From Phocoena phocoena (Eukaryota; Chordata; Mammalia; Artiodactyla; Phocoenidae): a stretch of DNA of 64,000 bases. The position numbers and the translations under genes were made by a program. Of the stretch, positions 38,400-50,800 are shown one piece after another; position 1 is the stretch's first letter, and the number at the start of each line of letters is the position of its first letter. The stretch lies in NCBI RefSeq assembly GCF_963924675.1, contig NC_089232.1:53382759-53446758 (forward strand), written 5' to 3'. Below the pieces are notes generated by a model. That model searched no databases and had not been told where the DNA came from. It saw only the letters and a list, made by a program, of their open reading frames with translations.

Positions 38400-39700
38400 G
38401 CTCAGGCTTAAGCTGAGTCATCTGACTGTACACGGAACGTACATGCAATTGTACCCGAATACATACGGGAGAAGTAGAGGAATACTAACAGCAGGAGTTG
38501 AGGAAAAATGAAGTGTCCACAGACAGAATTATTTGAATGCACGGGTACACATCCAGATGCAGAAAAAAGCCGCAGTGCCCGCGCGAAGGGACCCCAGCCA
38601 CAGGCAGATGTGCAGGAAACCACCTACAGGGAGAGTGGCCCGAATGAGGATGCCGGACGTGAGGCCAAGGGCTTCCTGCTAGAGGGACGTTGGCTCCCGA
38701 GGGAGAAACTTTGTTGAGCCCACTGGGTGAAAGGTTTCAGGTCAAGTCCTGGAGACTAGAAAGAGCACCGCATTCATCCCAAAGCCGACCCTTTCGCCTT
38801 CTTCTAGGCTGGGCTGGAGACACCCAGAAGAGGGCAATCCAGGAAAGTTTCATTTTGACCCGGATTATTTATTTGTTGTTATTATTGGTTTAGGAGATTG
38901 TGTTCCAAAGAAGGATAGGGTGGAGAGCATAGATGCCCTCACTCAAAGCCGGGAGATTCCTAATAGGAGCGTTCAGCTCCAAGCAGGGTTCACGAAGCCA
39001 GAGGGCCCTTCTTTTGCCCCTTTCTCTCTCTATGCAAAATTTAGTCGTTACAGAGGGCCTTAGCTCAGCTGCATACCCTCCTGCCTTCACTTCCATCCCA
39101 ATTTCTTTTATATCAAATAAGTTCACAGAAGAACACTCCAAAGCAAACGGAATTATTTGGTTTGTTAGACCAATTTTCTTTGTGAGGTATTAGGAAGTTC
39201 TCACCCCCTACTGCTCAGTTCCAAACAGAGCCCACTGTCCCGGTCAAGCTGCAGGGGTTTGGAAGAGGGATTCCTAGAGTGGCTCTCCCAAAAGGCCCAA
39301 GCAAGTGCACAGGCTTGATTTTGGTTTCAGCTCCTTTTGCCCGACCACTCCTGGTAAACCTTCCAGACAGTAGCCACCATCATGGTTTTCCTGCAGAAGA
39401 GGCTGGCACGCTGGGTGCGATGGTGCCCTTCCGTCCACTTCACCTCCCTCCCCAACTCTCTTTCTAAAAGTAGAGGGTAAGTTTGGAAAGATTCTTTTAG
39501 ACAAAAATAGGGTGGAGCGGGGAAGAGGAATTTCTGGGCTAGCAAGTAGATGACTACCCTGCAAGGGGCAGAGGAAGCTTCCTCTTGTGAGAAAGAGATG
39601 AACCACCTGGTAAACAGGGCAGGAGGACAGGTTGAAGCTGATGTAGTTGCCCTAGAAATGTAGGGGGTGGAGTAGGGGTATGAGTAGGGAAGAATTTCTT
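38400..39700. other. noncoding upstream DNA, no gene seen
   Basis: Mixed composition without recognisable repeats. AT-rich patches at 38,400-38,560 and 38,850-38,900 (…gattatttatttgttgttattattgg split across lines) might be regulatory, but support is weak. Confidence 0.4.
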
Positions 39701-39720
39701 CCCTTTTGGGGTCAAACACT

Positions 39721-39866
39721 GTCCCCCCCACTCCCCACTCCCCCCACTACCCACTCTCCCCGCTCCCCTCCCCTCCCCCTCCCCCTCCCCTCCCCCCACT
39801 CCTCACTCCCCCCACTCCCCACTCCCCCCCACTTCCCACTCCCCACTGCCCCCCACTCCCCACTTA
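39721..39866 (+). repeat. C-rich minisatellite, CCCCACT-type units
   Basis: About 145 bp of imperfect units around ccccact / ccccctcc with almost no G on the plus strand. The minus strand has regular G-runs, so it could form G-quadruplexes, with i-motifs on the plus strand. Confidence 0.85.
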
Positions 39867-40199
39867 ATTCCTGGAAATTTTAGCAAGAGTCGTTCTGGTA
39901 GATGTTTGAACAATAAACAGTGAAAATCAGAGTCCATTTAGAGTCCATTGATGTTCCTTGGAAGGGCAGTTTCTTCCAAGACCCTTTTCTTTCCCCAGGT
40001 CTGTTTCTCCTTATTCCCTAATAAGAGTCCGAAGAGTCCACCTGCTATTGCACCTCGGAAAGAGACTGCGACAGAAGGCGGGGGCAGCGAATAAGGAGAC
40101 CATTATTCCCAAACCCGAAGTGTAACTTCCATTCCATTCGCTGTAGCTGAGATTCAGGACACATGGAGGCAAACTCCTTTCCCTCAGGGCTTTTCTTTC

Positions 40200-40460
40200 T
40201 CCCCTCTTTGGATAGCTTATTTAGACCCTTTCCAATAATAAATAACAATCAGCATTCTAGAGTTGGAGATGTTGGCTATTACCTACCAATGAATTCTACA
40301 AGATTCTTCAAACTCTGCTTGTCTGATTTATAAAATTTCGGGTACATAGCTAAGCTCATTGCAACATTTATCACTCAAGCAGAAAAGCAGCTCGTTTTCT
40401 CATAGCCCCAAATGCCCCGTGTACAGTCACTGGAGCGAATTTATTTTTCTCTGTGTTTCC
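40200..40460. promoter_or_regulatory. candidate conserved noncoding element
   Basis: AT-rich unique block with ccaataataaataacaatc, ctattacctaccaatg, gctcattgcaacatttatcac and gcgaatttattttt. SOX-like and homeodomain-like cores are frequent. It lies in the repeat-free upstream domain. Confidence 0.4.
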
Positions 40461-40779
40461 TAAACGCCCTTGTCACCTCTGCCCAGCCACCCGGCTCAGG
40501 GCAAAACTACGGAGGTTTGTGACCTCTGGAATGGGGTCCACTGTGTTGTTAGAGTTTTTTGTTGTGATGAATTCTTCGTGATTGTGAATCCTCTCCCCAC
40601 CCCCCCTTTCTCCCTCTCTTTGGGCCCAAACGAGCCAACTGCAGTTGCCGGCGTCTTCCTCACCAGAAACCTGCCGCCCAGATAGAAGCTAACCATTTCC
40701 GCTGCCCGAGGCAAAGGGGTTGAACTTTGGTGTCCGGTCCAGGGCTGGGGCGGGAAAGTGAGGGGGGGTCATGCGGGTA

Positions 40780-41130
40780 GGGGAGGGGGCAACCATCACC
40801 TTCAACAATAAAAATAACCAGACACCCCTTTAATCCCTTCCATTAACAGTGTCAATGCGCTAGAGAGGCCGTCTCACCTCCAAAGGCGTCTTCACCCCCG
40901 GAGGGCCCAGGCTTCCAGCCACAGCCCAAAAACACTGGGCCCGCGCGCCCGAGAGGAGGTGCTCCGAAGGCAAAAATCCCATACATTTTTAACTACAGTG
41001 ATTACTAAATTAATAGCAGGCACTAAGACAGATGTCAAAACGTCTTGAAAATGTTTATCTGGGAATAATTGATAAGGTGGTGGGACGCATTATCTGATTG
41101 TGTAATGAAATATGTATGAGGAACAGCTGT
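40780..41130. promoter_or_regulatory. candidate conserved noncoding element
   Basis: Two AT-rich segments flank a CpG-rich insert. The first has caacaataaaaataacc, TAATCC (40831-40836) and ccattaacagtgtcaatg. The second (40,975-41,120) has acagtgattactaaattaatagc, gacagatgtc, gggaataattgataagg, cattatctgattgtgtaatg and a CAGCTG E-box. It is unique sequence rich in homeodomain and GATA-like cores. Confidence 0.5.
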
Positions 41131-42400
41131 TTGCGACAGTCGCCTCCCGCCGCCTCCTCAGCCGGGGCCCTTCTCTTGGAAGCGGGTATCTCGGCGAAGT
41201 TGGTCGCCCACTTTCGTCTACTTGGGAGCCCCATTGGCCCCTCCGGGGCTGCTGGCAGCTCTGTGGTTCCAGCGCGCCCCGGGGTCACCCCGTTTCTTGG
41301 CGGAGGACATCTACGTGGAGTCACCCCTCGGCCTTGCTCTTTTGGCTTTGGTGGCGGGGTGAGGCTGCCCAGCCGGCCGAGCTAACCTTCGCGCCTTTCG
41401 GGCGGGCCGCGGGGTCGGCCTGCGCGACCCAAGGAGAGCCCGGGCTCTGGCGGCGGCGGAGGCCCGGGGCCCTGGCGTGCGCCCCCCGAGTGGCGCGGCC
41501 TGCTCCGAGGCGAGGGCCCGGGGTCAACGCGAGGTGACGGGGCTCCCGAAGAGGGGGCTTTGTTCGGCGCCGCGGCCACACTGCGAACTTCCTTCCAGCC
41601 CCCGGCCGTTCCGCACCCCAAGCCTGCACGCCAGCCCTGTTTGTTTTTCCAGCCTCGAGCCCTCCACCGGGACACACCAACAGTCCTCGGGGCGGTGTCA
41701 GCGGCCCGAGGCCGTGGCCCAAGGCAGGCCCGAGTCCCGCTGGGCCTGGCGCGCGAGCTCCAGCCCCTCAGGGCGCGGAGTGAGGGGAGAAGGAGCTCGG
41801 GGCCTTTCTGGAATTCTGGGGCAGGGGTCGGCCAGGCCGGGAGGTGGTCGAATGGGGCGCATGGCCTCGGCGGGCGGCCAAGGCCCGAGTCCTGGGCTCC
41901 GAAGGGCGCGGGCGGCCTGCGCCGCCGCCCACCCCAGTGCCGCCGGGCCCCGGCTCCCTATCCTAGACCCGCAGAGAGTGGCGCCGGCGCGGGAGCTACA
42001 CGAGGACGGACCCCATAGGCTTGTACCTTGAATGCGGTGTCGGCAACACCCGAGACCCGGTGACCTCCTTGTGAGTGTGCTGTCTCCTTCGCCGCGTTCC
42101 GGGCGCCGCGTACGGCGCTGGAACTGTGTCCCGGGCGCGGTGCCACCCGCGGCCCCCAGCCGGGCCATAGGCCCGCCCGCCCACAACGCCACTGCGGCTT
42201 CCCGGCCCTTCGCCTTCCCGAGCCTGGGGGCCGCGTCCCTCGTCTCCGGCGTCCAGCCTTTGGCCCCGCCAGCCCTTCGGGCCGCTCCGGGGCCGAGAGC
42301 GGAGGAGCCGGGTCGAGCTCACGGAGGAGGCGCGGCGCCCGGGCAGCAGTGTCTACGAGGCTTCCACCCTCTGCCTCTCAGTCGAGGTGCGCTCGGGCGT
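41130..42400. other. CpG island-like block
   Basis: Among the most CpG-dense stretches in the window. Overlapping long frames on both strands are due to high GC. It may be an orphan promoter about 12-13 kb upstream of SIX3. Confidence 0.55.
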
Positions 42401-42414
42401 TATTTCTCGAGCGT

Positions 42415-42580
42415 CCCCCCTTTTACCTAATCCCTTGTGCTTTTATTCTAATCCCTCACATTACAGTTAATCTGTAATGATACCGCTTCTTCGGAGGAAC
42501 CTGTTGCATGGGAGGCACGATAATTTGTAACCTTGGAAACAGTTTGAAATAAAGATTATAACAGTGATGGCAACTGTGTT
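42415..42580. promoter_or_regulatory. candidate enhancer with paired OTX-type sites
   Basis: Two identical CTAATCCCT sites at 42427-42435 and 42448-42456, exactly 21 bp apart, are followed by cagttaatctgtaatgatacc and cgataatttgtaacc. TAATCC is the K50 homeodomain (OTX2, CRX, PITX, GSC) core. An AT-rich island between two CpG-rich blocks suggests a focused regulatory element. Confidence 0.55.
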
Positions 42581-43074
42581 TATTCTCGGCACGGGGCGGA
42601 GTTGGGAGCCTGGCAGGCCCGGGGCGGAGAGGCCGGAGTCTGGGGGAGAAGGGAGCCAGGCGCCTGGGGCAGAGCCGGACGGGCAGGGGTCCGGGAGGCC
42701 GAAGAGCACCAGACGCGCTCCAACTGCTCCCGTCCGACGCCTGGTGTCTTTTGAGTTTTTCCTTTTGGAAAATCGCGTGGTCTTAAACCGCGAGGCATGG
42801 AGCGAGAGGAACGGTTTGCAAAATTGAGGAAAACTTGGTGAACTTGAACCACTGTGTTTTAAGAATTAGCGTTCAGCCGGGCCTTGCGTCCCTGGGAGGG
42901 ACGCTGAAGCCGCTGAGAGCAGAGAAAGGGCGCTTGCAGGACCCTTCGGCTGCAAGAAGGCAGAGCCGCGTGTGTACCGATCACTTTGCGCTGCGAGCTT
43001 CCACCTCTGTTAAACACACCGGCCACTGCAGCAACGTAAACCAAAAATTGTTCGCACACCGAAAGCAAAATTAA

Positions 43075-43750
43075 ACAAAATTGCTTTTATTTATCTATTG
43101 CTTTTATATCGTTAAAATATTTTTAGTTAACATTGTATAAAATAGCATCCTCTCTGATTATTACCTGCCATATCTGTTGATCCGCTCCTTGAGTATTCAG
43201 CCCAGAAACATTAACCATTAAGAAAAAGCAGATCTTATATATTGTATCTGTCAAGATACGTTACAATTTCCATTAACAAAAAAACATTATTCTTGTTGAA
43301 GAAGCTATGAAGCATATCTTTCATGAGCACTTTATTAATAATCACAGTTGTCAAAAAGAATTAGATATGCATAGATTGTAGATGCAAAGGAAATATTAGA
43401 TGCACAGAATAAAATATACAGTGGGATTGAGGCATAACTATTTTTCTTTTTAAAATAAAATTTTACCCAGGTGAAAAAAAAACTGAGCTATTAAGCTTAC
43501 TTAAAAGATGGCTTTGTTCGTTTAATTATACTGTAGTTATTTTATAAATATGTTTCAAAGGAAGCTTGCCATATTGCATGTCAATGAGGACTGTAAAGAA
43601 AAGCTCACAAAAGCTAATGCATACCAAATACCAAATTTTAGTCATTAGCATTCCTATTTATTACAAACTAAAGAAACCTATTAACAGACAAGAATTTCCA
43701 TTTAGCTAGCATTACAGTGTTTGGCCATTAAAATAAAAAGGGCAAAGTAT
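43075..43750. promoter_or_regulatory. AT-rich candidate conserved element
   Basis: Nearly 700 bp of unique AT-rich sequence without transposon signatures: tttttagttaacattgtata, attattacctgcc, aacattaaccattaag, cacagttgtcaaaaag, gtttaattatactg, tagtcattagcattcc. This resembles the long AT-rich conserved noncoding elements found around developmental homeobox genes. Confidence 0.45.
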
Positions 43751-45500
43751 ATACGTTTTTTCCCCTTAGAACTATACGTTCGTTTTGCCTAGAAGCTCTG
43801 GAGAGATGGGAAGACGTTTTTTATTGGGGAAACACGGTTCTACAGTGGGATTGGGCCAGAGGGCCCGGAACCACTATTTTTAGTTACTGAGCTTAATGCT
43901 ATTCATTTGGAAGCAAGAACAGTGCAGGGCTGGGGCTGTGCAGCTTGCGGAGGGGGGGGGGGTGCATAGTAACCACAGTCTGTGAGGGGCCCTTTGTCTT
44001 TAATTTGTGCCCTGAGCATATGCAAATTATTAATTGTTTTTCCTCTGGGGGAGGGAGTGGATAGCACTGGTAATACTGCTTTTGTTTGGATATTAACATT
44101 TCCTTAAATGCTCCCTAGGCAGGGTACTCCTCCCAACGCGGATTCCCCTAGTTGGAAAGCCCACCACCTCAGTGAATACAAGTGTATTAATTCTAGAAAC
44201 ACACACATACAGATTCGTGTCATTTCAAAAATCTTTTCCGTTGGCAACTCTGTTCTCACACCAGAAGTAAATGAATGTATAAATATATTTTTCTGAATGC
44301 TGATTTGAGAGGGGGAAATAAACCCTTTTCAACCATTCTTAAATTTAGAAACTTTAAAGATCTTTTTTCTTCCTAAAATCGGGGCAGATTATTTTCCCTA
44401 ATTGGGTAGGGAAAGAAGTAAATATTACAGACACTGAAATGAAATGTTTGAGATGATAAGGAAAGGTTATTATGAATTATGTTAGGTGGGATTTTTTTTA
44501 AGAGCCCAATAGGAACATAATAGTTACATGAACTTGCTAAACCAGGCGACTTGACGCGTAGGTTCTTCTGGCCTGACGTTGGACGCAGACCTGATGGGTT
44601 CTGCCTGCTTTGGTGGACTTCTGGCACTTAGAAGTTTGAAAAATTGTAAGAAAGGTGTTTCCCTGAAAGGCCCATATGAAAACAATAGGTATCAGAAGGA
44701 AGGAAGGGAATTCCTGAATTCCTGGTTTAAAAAAATCTCTCTGCCGAGTCATCAACATTTGCAACCCTCACGAAAAGTCTTAGTTTTCCAATAGTAAAAT
44801 TCTCTCTGTTGTGTTGGTGGAGGGAAGTATTCTCTCTCCTGTGATTTCTTGGGCAGCGATAAAGGGGGGAAAGCATAATGATTCCTACACTGCTAACTAT
44901 TCCTGCGGGGCAATAACGAAAGTCAGGGTATTCAGAAGGAAGCTCAGGTGCCTCAATGCTGGCAGTTCCGAAAAAAAAAAAAAAAAGTGAACTCTCTCTG
45001 TTTCTATCCCATTATATCTGGACGAAGTGTCAGCTCCCAAGTTTCTAAAGCATATTTGATCCAGAGGTGGGGGAAATTGCTTTAAATGCCCAAGTGTATC
45101 AAAAAGGGTGACACTTGCCTCAAAGGCCAGATCTATGCAATTACTCGGATGATTCGGCTCCTCCTACCAGAGGATTTTGCCTCCCCTGCAGAGAGGGCCC
45201 ATATTATCTAGATGGGCTGCCCACTTGCATCTCCCTCATCTGCATATTTCCCCTGCATTGAATGCTGAATACTACCAATAGCCAAGGAAGAGAAGGCTGT
45301 TTCCCATATATTTAAACTAAGGTAGTTTAAATCGCAACGTGGGTGAAAGATAACCGTGCTTTCAGTTCTCTTAAATACCATCCCAAAGAGCATATTAGGG
45401 GAGACCATCTCAGTTATAAGATGGAAACCCTTTTCTCAGGGAGCTAATATTCATCTGGGGGAGAGGAACAGAGATAGATCGGGACAGCACAGAACAGTGC
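43750..45500. other. intergenic DNA, no gene seen
   Basis: AT-richer flank with a poly-G run near 43,952-43,962 and a poly-A run near 44,970-44,986. No exon, RNA gene or clear transposon recognised. Confidence 0.45.
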
Positions 45501-45700
45501 TGTTCTTATGGGTGTCCAGGCTGGGAGCACACAGAAGGGAAGTATGGGGGAAATCTTAGAAGGCTTCCTGAAAGAGGTGGAGTTTGAGCTGAGCCTTGAA
45601 GGTTGAGTATGATTTGAGATGGTGAGGATGACTTATAAACAGAATTAGTATCCAGTTAAGATATAGTGACAGCTCTGACATAGGCAGGCATTTAAAAGTG
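45500..45700. mobile_element. L2-like ancient repeat
   Basis: The phrase gaaggcttcctgaaagaggtggagtttgagctgagccttgaagg (read in parts) is a well-known ancestral repeat motif of L2-type elements. Boundaries and orientation are uncertain. Confidence 0.4.
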
Positions 45701-45784
45701 CTTATTTAAATGAATGAATGAAATTATTTAGAAGGCTGATAACAAATTCCTCTAAACATTTCTCCTTAGGATGGCCTGCCTGCT

Positions 45785-46216
45785 ATGTTAACCTGAAGCT
45801 GTCTTATTGTTCTCCCCATTTGATGTTGTATTCTTCCCTCATTCAGGCTGAGGGACCTCGGTTTGGGGTTACTGATGATGTCCAGGGCCGACAGAACGAT
45901 GCCCATTGGCACCAGGCACTGAGTGAAGGTTTACTCAGAGGAGACTTCTCCATTCTTGCAAAAATGAGGGGATTCCTGCAATTGTAAGGAATTTGGGTTT
46001 ATGTTAACCTGAAGCTGTCTTATTGTTCTCCCCATTTGATGTTGTATTCTTCCCTCATTCAGGCTGAGGGACCTCGGTTTGGGGTTACTGATGATGTCCA
46101 GGGCCGACAGAACGATGCCCATTGGCACCAGGCACTGAGTGAAGGTTTACTCAGAGGAGACTTCTCCATTCTTGCAAAAATGAGGGGATTCCTGCAATTG
46201 TAAGGAATTTGGGTTT
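45785..46216. repeat. exact 216-bp tandem duplication
   Basis: Positions 45785-46000 and 46001-46216 read identically base for base as far as I can check by eye, directly head to tail. The unit starts atgttaacctgaagctg and ends ggaatttgggttt. No transposon is recognised in the unit. Perfect identity means a very recent event, a polymorphic copy-number variant, or an assembly duplication. Confidence 0.95.
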
Positions 46217-47420
46217 TTGTTTTTAACAAACCTTCCTCTTAGGGTACCAATTTAACGTTTTGTTTGAAACATCCTGGAATGTAAAATGGTGAAAGGGGGC
46301 TTTTTAGGTTTTTATACACAGAGCAGAGTCCACTGAAAATGGCCTGTGGATTAGAAACAAGGAAACCAGTTAGTGCCACTAATTAGTGGGTGAATAATAT
46401 GGTTCACCCAATTCAGCTTCACTTTTCCTCCCTGAGAGACAGAGTTATTGGCTACCTTTGTCTATGTGGCAAGACTGTTTTTGTTCTTTAAAGATGAAAC
46501 AATAGGAAGGTAGGTTTTTACATAGCTCTGGCCTCCTGCCGTTGAAGGTTTTGGGTGATATTAATCAATTATGGACAGTTTGTTTTTTCCTCCCCCTTGA
46601 AACATACAAATTTTAAAATTACAACAACCAGAAAAATAAACAATACTGCCAAGTTGGGACATTTACACCCATCTAGTCTTTTCTTCCCAATGTGTTTTTA
46701 TGCTTTAGTAGGGTTTTGTGCCTGGGACACACAATCCACATTAGGACACAGCAGAGATTCACTCTTCAGAAAGTACCTTCACCGAGTATAGCAGTGCTAG
46801 GCTGTATTATGCACGGGGCTCGGGATCTTACATTTCCATTCTTCCTGAGGGTCTTCTCTACTGTGCCCTCACCTCCACCTCTGCTCCAGAAATTTGGATT
46901 TCTTCTGCTTCTTCTTCCTTTTTTCTTTTTCTTTTTTTCCCTAAACAAGCCACTGTTTCTTCCTAAACGAAGCACGAAAGTCAACAAATTGAGGGCAATT
47001 CCATTTCAATAATAAACAGATGTCTTTTGAGTTCCGGAGACCCAAGTAAAGGCCCTTGCACGGGAAGCACTTAATTCAAAAGGAGGAAACACCAAGGATT
47101 ATGAAGGATTCAGCGGTCAGTGGAGCTGAAGAGGAGCCAGCCTCCTACTCCCACTCCATGTACAGTCCCGCCAAGTTCATCCAAGAGAAGCTCACTTTCC
47201 AAAGAGCCCATCTTTTCCTGGTTGTAAAATGTGTTCAGTTCTACCATACACAGGCTAAACATATGGAGGAACAGTGTGAAGAGGACATCTGTACATTAGC
47301 ACATTCAGGGGCAGAGCCCGGGACATGTGTTCAATAAAGGGCTTCTTGTATGGGAGCCCTACACCACAGCATCTCTCCAACGAAAGCTGAACTGACCTCA
47401 GTTTATGTGGGCAACCTGCT

Positions 47421-47459
<39 letters not shown>

Positions 47460-48600
47460 TGTATTTACAAGGCCAGACGAATTCAAGCTACTCTGTCAGT
47501 CTCTTGGTATCAAAGAGGAAAAAAGTATTGGATGACCGTGTGTGTATGTGTTGAGAAGAAGGGGCCCCCAGAGATTAGAAAATGAAGAGGGGCTGGAATT
47601 TTAATTAGTCTCACATTTCCCTGGAGAGCTTTTCTGAGCATATGATCTTCTTTCCATTTACTTGTCTGCAGCCAAGTGTAGAGACTCACCAAGCTGAGGA
47701 GAAAGAGTGGGCCATCTTGACCCAAGCCGAATTCTGAAGAAAACTTGGCCCTGCCTTCTAGAAATCCTAAGTCACATGGATGCAAAGTCATGGCCTGGTC
47801 ACCAAGAAGCTGCACCAGGAGCTGCATCCATGACTCAAATTTTCACATTAACTGGAGGACACATTGAAAAGCCTTTTCTTGAATGACAGAGGGAAAGCCT
47901 GCCTCAAGGGTGGTCGGCTAGGTCTTCTCTTGATATGGCAAGTGAGAGCTGCATCCTGTAGTCCTGATACCCAGGTCACATCTTCAGCCCCTGCTGAAGG
48001 GAGGGGCTGCGGATCCCACTGCAAGGGAGGCTAGACTAGGAGCAGGGAAGAGGTCTGCAGCGGAAGCAGCCAGACGAGGGGGCAGGGAAGAGCCCAGAAA
48101 GCATGCCTTGGAGACGGCAAGTCCCTCCACCCACAGAAGGAAGGCACCCACCAGGGACAGAGGGGGTTATTAAATCCTCCCCTGAGTCACAGCACTGATG
48201 TCCCCAGAAGGTCTCCAACCCTCTGTAGCAATCTATAGTCTGTGTCAGTATGGGTGAAAAAGCTTCTTCTATCAAGTTTAACAACTTTCTGGTGTAACTT
48301 CTGAGACGGCTGATTGCTTATTCATGCAGAAGCAGGACGCCCAGTTCATCTTGCCTGTTTTTGCTACTCTTCGTTGGGTTTGGGAGGCTGTTATGGTAGC
48401 TGCAAATGGCTTCTCAAGTGACATTTGTTGACATTCAGTGAAGTACATTTATCAGTATTCGCCAGCTCGCCTCTACACATGCAATCCATTTTGTTTTGTT
48501 CTTCATAGCAACCTCCTTTCCGACACCCGTGCCCTGAAAATGATAAATGGCAAGGTGGCATGTTTCTCAAGCTGCACTCAAATGTCACTGTGAAAAATCT
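46217..48600. other. intergenic DNA, no gene seen
   Basis: No exon or RNA gene recognised. It contains the TG microsatellite at 47.4 kb and a T-rich tract near 46,900-46,945. Confidence 0.45.
47424..47459 (+). repeat. (TG)n microsatellite
   Basis: About 17 uninterrupted TG dinucleotides. Z-DNA-prone and probably polymorphic. Confidence 0.92.
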
Positions 48601-48790
48601 TTAATGGACTAAGTGTAGCTCTTCACATTACGACTTGTCAGGTACTGAGAAATTCTAGAGTTTCTCCTTAATCCACAAGTCTTTGGAACCACACATCTGC
48701 AAGCAGAGACTAATTATAATCTACACCAGTCAGACCTGGGCAAGCAGAAACCATGGAGAAAACATCTGATATCAGCTAATTCATTTTTAT
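48600..48790. promoter_or_regulatory. candidate noncoding regulatory element
   Basis: Unique segment with tctttaatggac, cattacgacttg, ctccttaatccac (OTX-type TAATCC), gagactaattataatc and atcagctaattcat. The homeodomain cores are closely spaced. The call is motif-based only. Confidence 0.35.
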
Positions 48791-48799
48791 TGTTATTCT

Positions 48800-50680
48800 C
48801 ATTCCATTTTTGCTACTTCCCTTCCTACTCAGAGAATATGCCAGGTGTGAGTAATCTGTTACTCTAAGGGGGTGACATACCCCGCCCCATGCGGGTTTGT
48901 AATCTAGTTGTACGCTCAGCCTTCTCCACAATATCTTCACTCTTCTCAGAGACTCAAAAATCACAAGGACCTCTCCCCCTCCCCCTCCAAATACCTGATT
49001 CTGAATCATAAATCCTGGCCCCTAAATGTTGACCATAATGGGATAGTTCAGAGGTATCTAAAATATCTGGCTAGAAAAGTCCTTTGTCCCGTCTCCCTAG
49101 CCATCCCTTTTCAGACCATCCTTCCAGACGGCTGAGAGTTTCACCACACTGCCTAAAAAGGCTGCCCTTTTCGTCCCCTGTCTGCATGTCTGTTCATCAC
49201 CACCACGCTGCTCTCAGGGGAGCAGCCTACGGGCATTCGCTCACCCCTGCACAAGGCTTGCTCGGTCAGATTCTACCTGCTCAAGGGGTCTCTATTCCTT
49301 GGAGTTTGCTCCGATGCAGAATCAGCCCTTGCCCACTGTGGCCAGGGAAGAATTTGCTAATTTGCATATGTTTGAGTTGTGCTCCAATGAGAGAACCATT
49401 ATCAATTAATATTGATTTTACAACCAATGTTTGAGGGTCAGTGAAGTTGGGAAAGGGTGTAACCTAAAGCCAAGGGAAAGAATCAGTGCAACTCAAAACT
49501 GTGCCAGCAAGTTCATCTTTGGCCAGACGTTAAAGGCTGGGATGTTTTGGTTTTCCTCCTGGCCCTTTAAGTCTCACCCAGGCTCTAATCTTAGCATCTG
49601 CTTCTAGACCCCTTGGTTTGGACACCTCCCGGGATCTCCAGTTTTTGCCCTACCATAATCTTCGGCTTTTCTTTTCCCTTAGGCTTGGTTCCCTGTCTCT
49701 TAGGTGAGTAGCTGTCCTGTCTGCCTCCTAGACCTCAGGGACCCCTCCAACAAGTACAGGTCTTTTGTCTCATAAAGGCTCAACAATCTAATAGTCTCAC
49801 AATCTAAAATCTGTAAACGCCTCCATTTCTACATTTTTGTGTTTATTGTGCCTCAGTTTTCAGTTTTTGAAATCTTCTAGTTATGCCGGAACTAGGCTAA
49901 GAATGTTGCCATTTCTCACACCTTAGGATAAGGAAGGGAAATCAATTGTGCCCCCAGAGGCCAGGCATGGTAGGGCACAAAGAGTGTAGATTCCTGCTGA
50001 ATGCCTACCCAGCGAGGGCAGAGGATCTCAGGTAACTGCCTGGGGATGGCATGGATATCGGACTGACTCAGGCCCTGGTACACCCAGACCCATGAGTCTT
50101 AGCAGGCCAGGACATATCCGAGAAGAGAGGGTGTGTCAGTTGTCCCTGTAAGTTGATCAGGGCAGACATCAAACCAGAGAGCTGAGGGGGTAAATATGTT
50201 GTCGTTTTGGAAACCACTAAAAAGCAAGCACAGGGTTGGGGGTGATTTTTGGAGGCAATGGTTAAGTCTTTATTTGCATGGCTATTTTGTGCATTTCTGT
50301 AAGCTGTTTTGGATATAAGGGGCAAAAGATAGGAGATAGCCACATCCTATTTTCATTGTTGGCTGTTGGCTATTCAGTTGTTCCATTATTTCTAAGAAAA
50401 AAACAAAAACAAAAAACAACAAGACAGAAAGAAAGAAAGAAATCCTTGAGTAGTTCTTTCTAAAATCAGTGGCAATTCCATTGTCTCTCATTTGATGATG
50501 AAAAAAACACCTGGGTTGGGTGTTGGACCTCAGATGACATATGTGACTACTGGGTACCCTGAGATAAGTGTGTGTGTGTTTGCGTGAATGTGTGTGCATG
50601 TGTGGAGGTGGGCTCTGGAAGGGTGAGAGTAGAGGTGAGGGGGGACACTTTTCAGAACCTGAGAAACTGTAAGGATGCTT
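48800..50680. other. intergenic DNA, no gene seen
   Basis: No coding exon, RNA gene or well-defined transposon recognised. A short A/AAAG-rich tract lies at 50,395-50,440. Confidence 0.45.
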
Positions 50681-50689
50681 GGCATCCGG

Positions 50690-50800
50690 TTTCCTTACCT
50701 GACAAATAAAACAACCTTCATTTCAACCCATAATTACAGTCTGCATGTGATAATTAATACAAAGTTGCTTTTTCAGACAATCTCATAAATTCTAGATATT
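50690..50800. promoter_or_regulatory. candidate noncoding regulatory element
   Basis: Short AT-rich block with cccataattacagtctgc, tgtgataattaatacaaag and a SOX-like acaaag. Several TAATTA-type cores lie within 60 bp. Confidence 0.3.

Noticed and set aside
45785..46216. CRISPR-like or satellite array
   Set aside because: Only two adjacent copies with no spacers; this is a simple tandem duplication.
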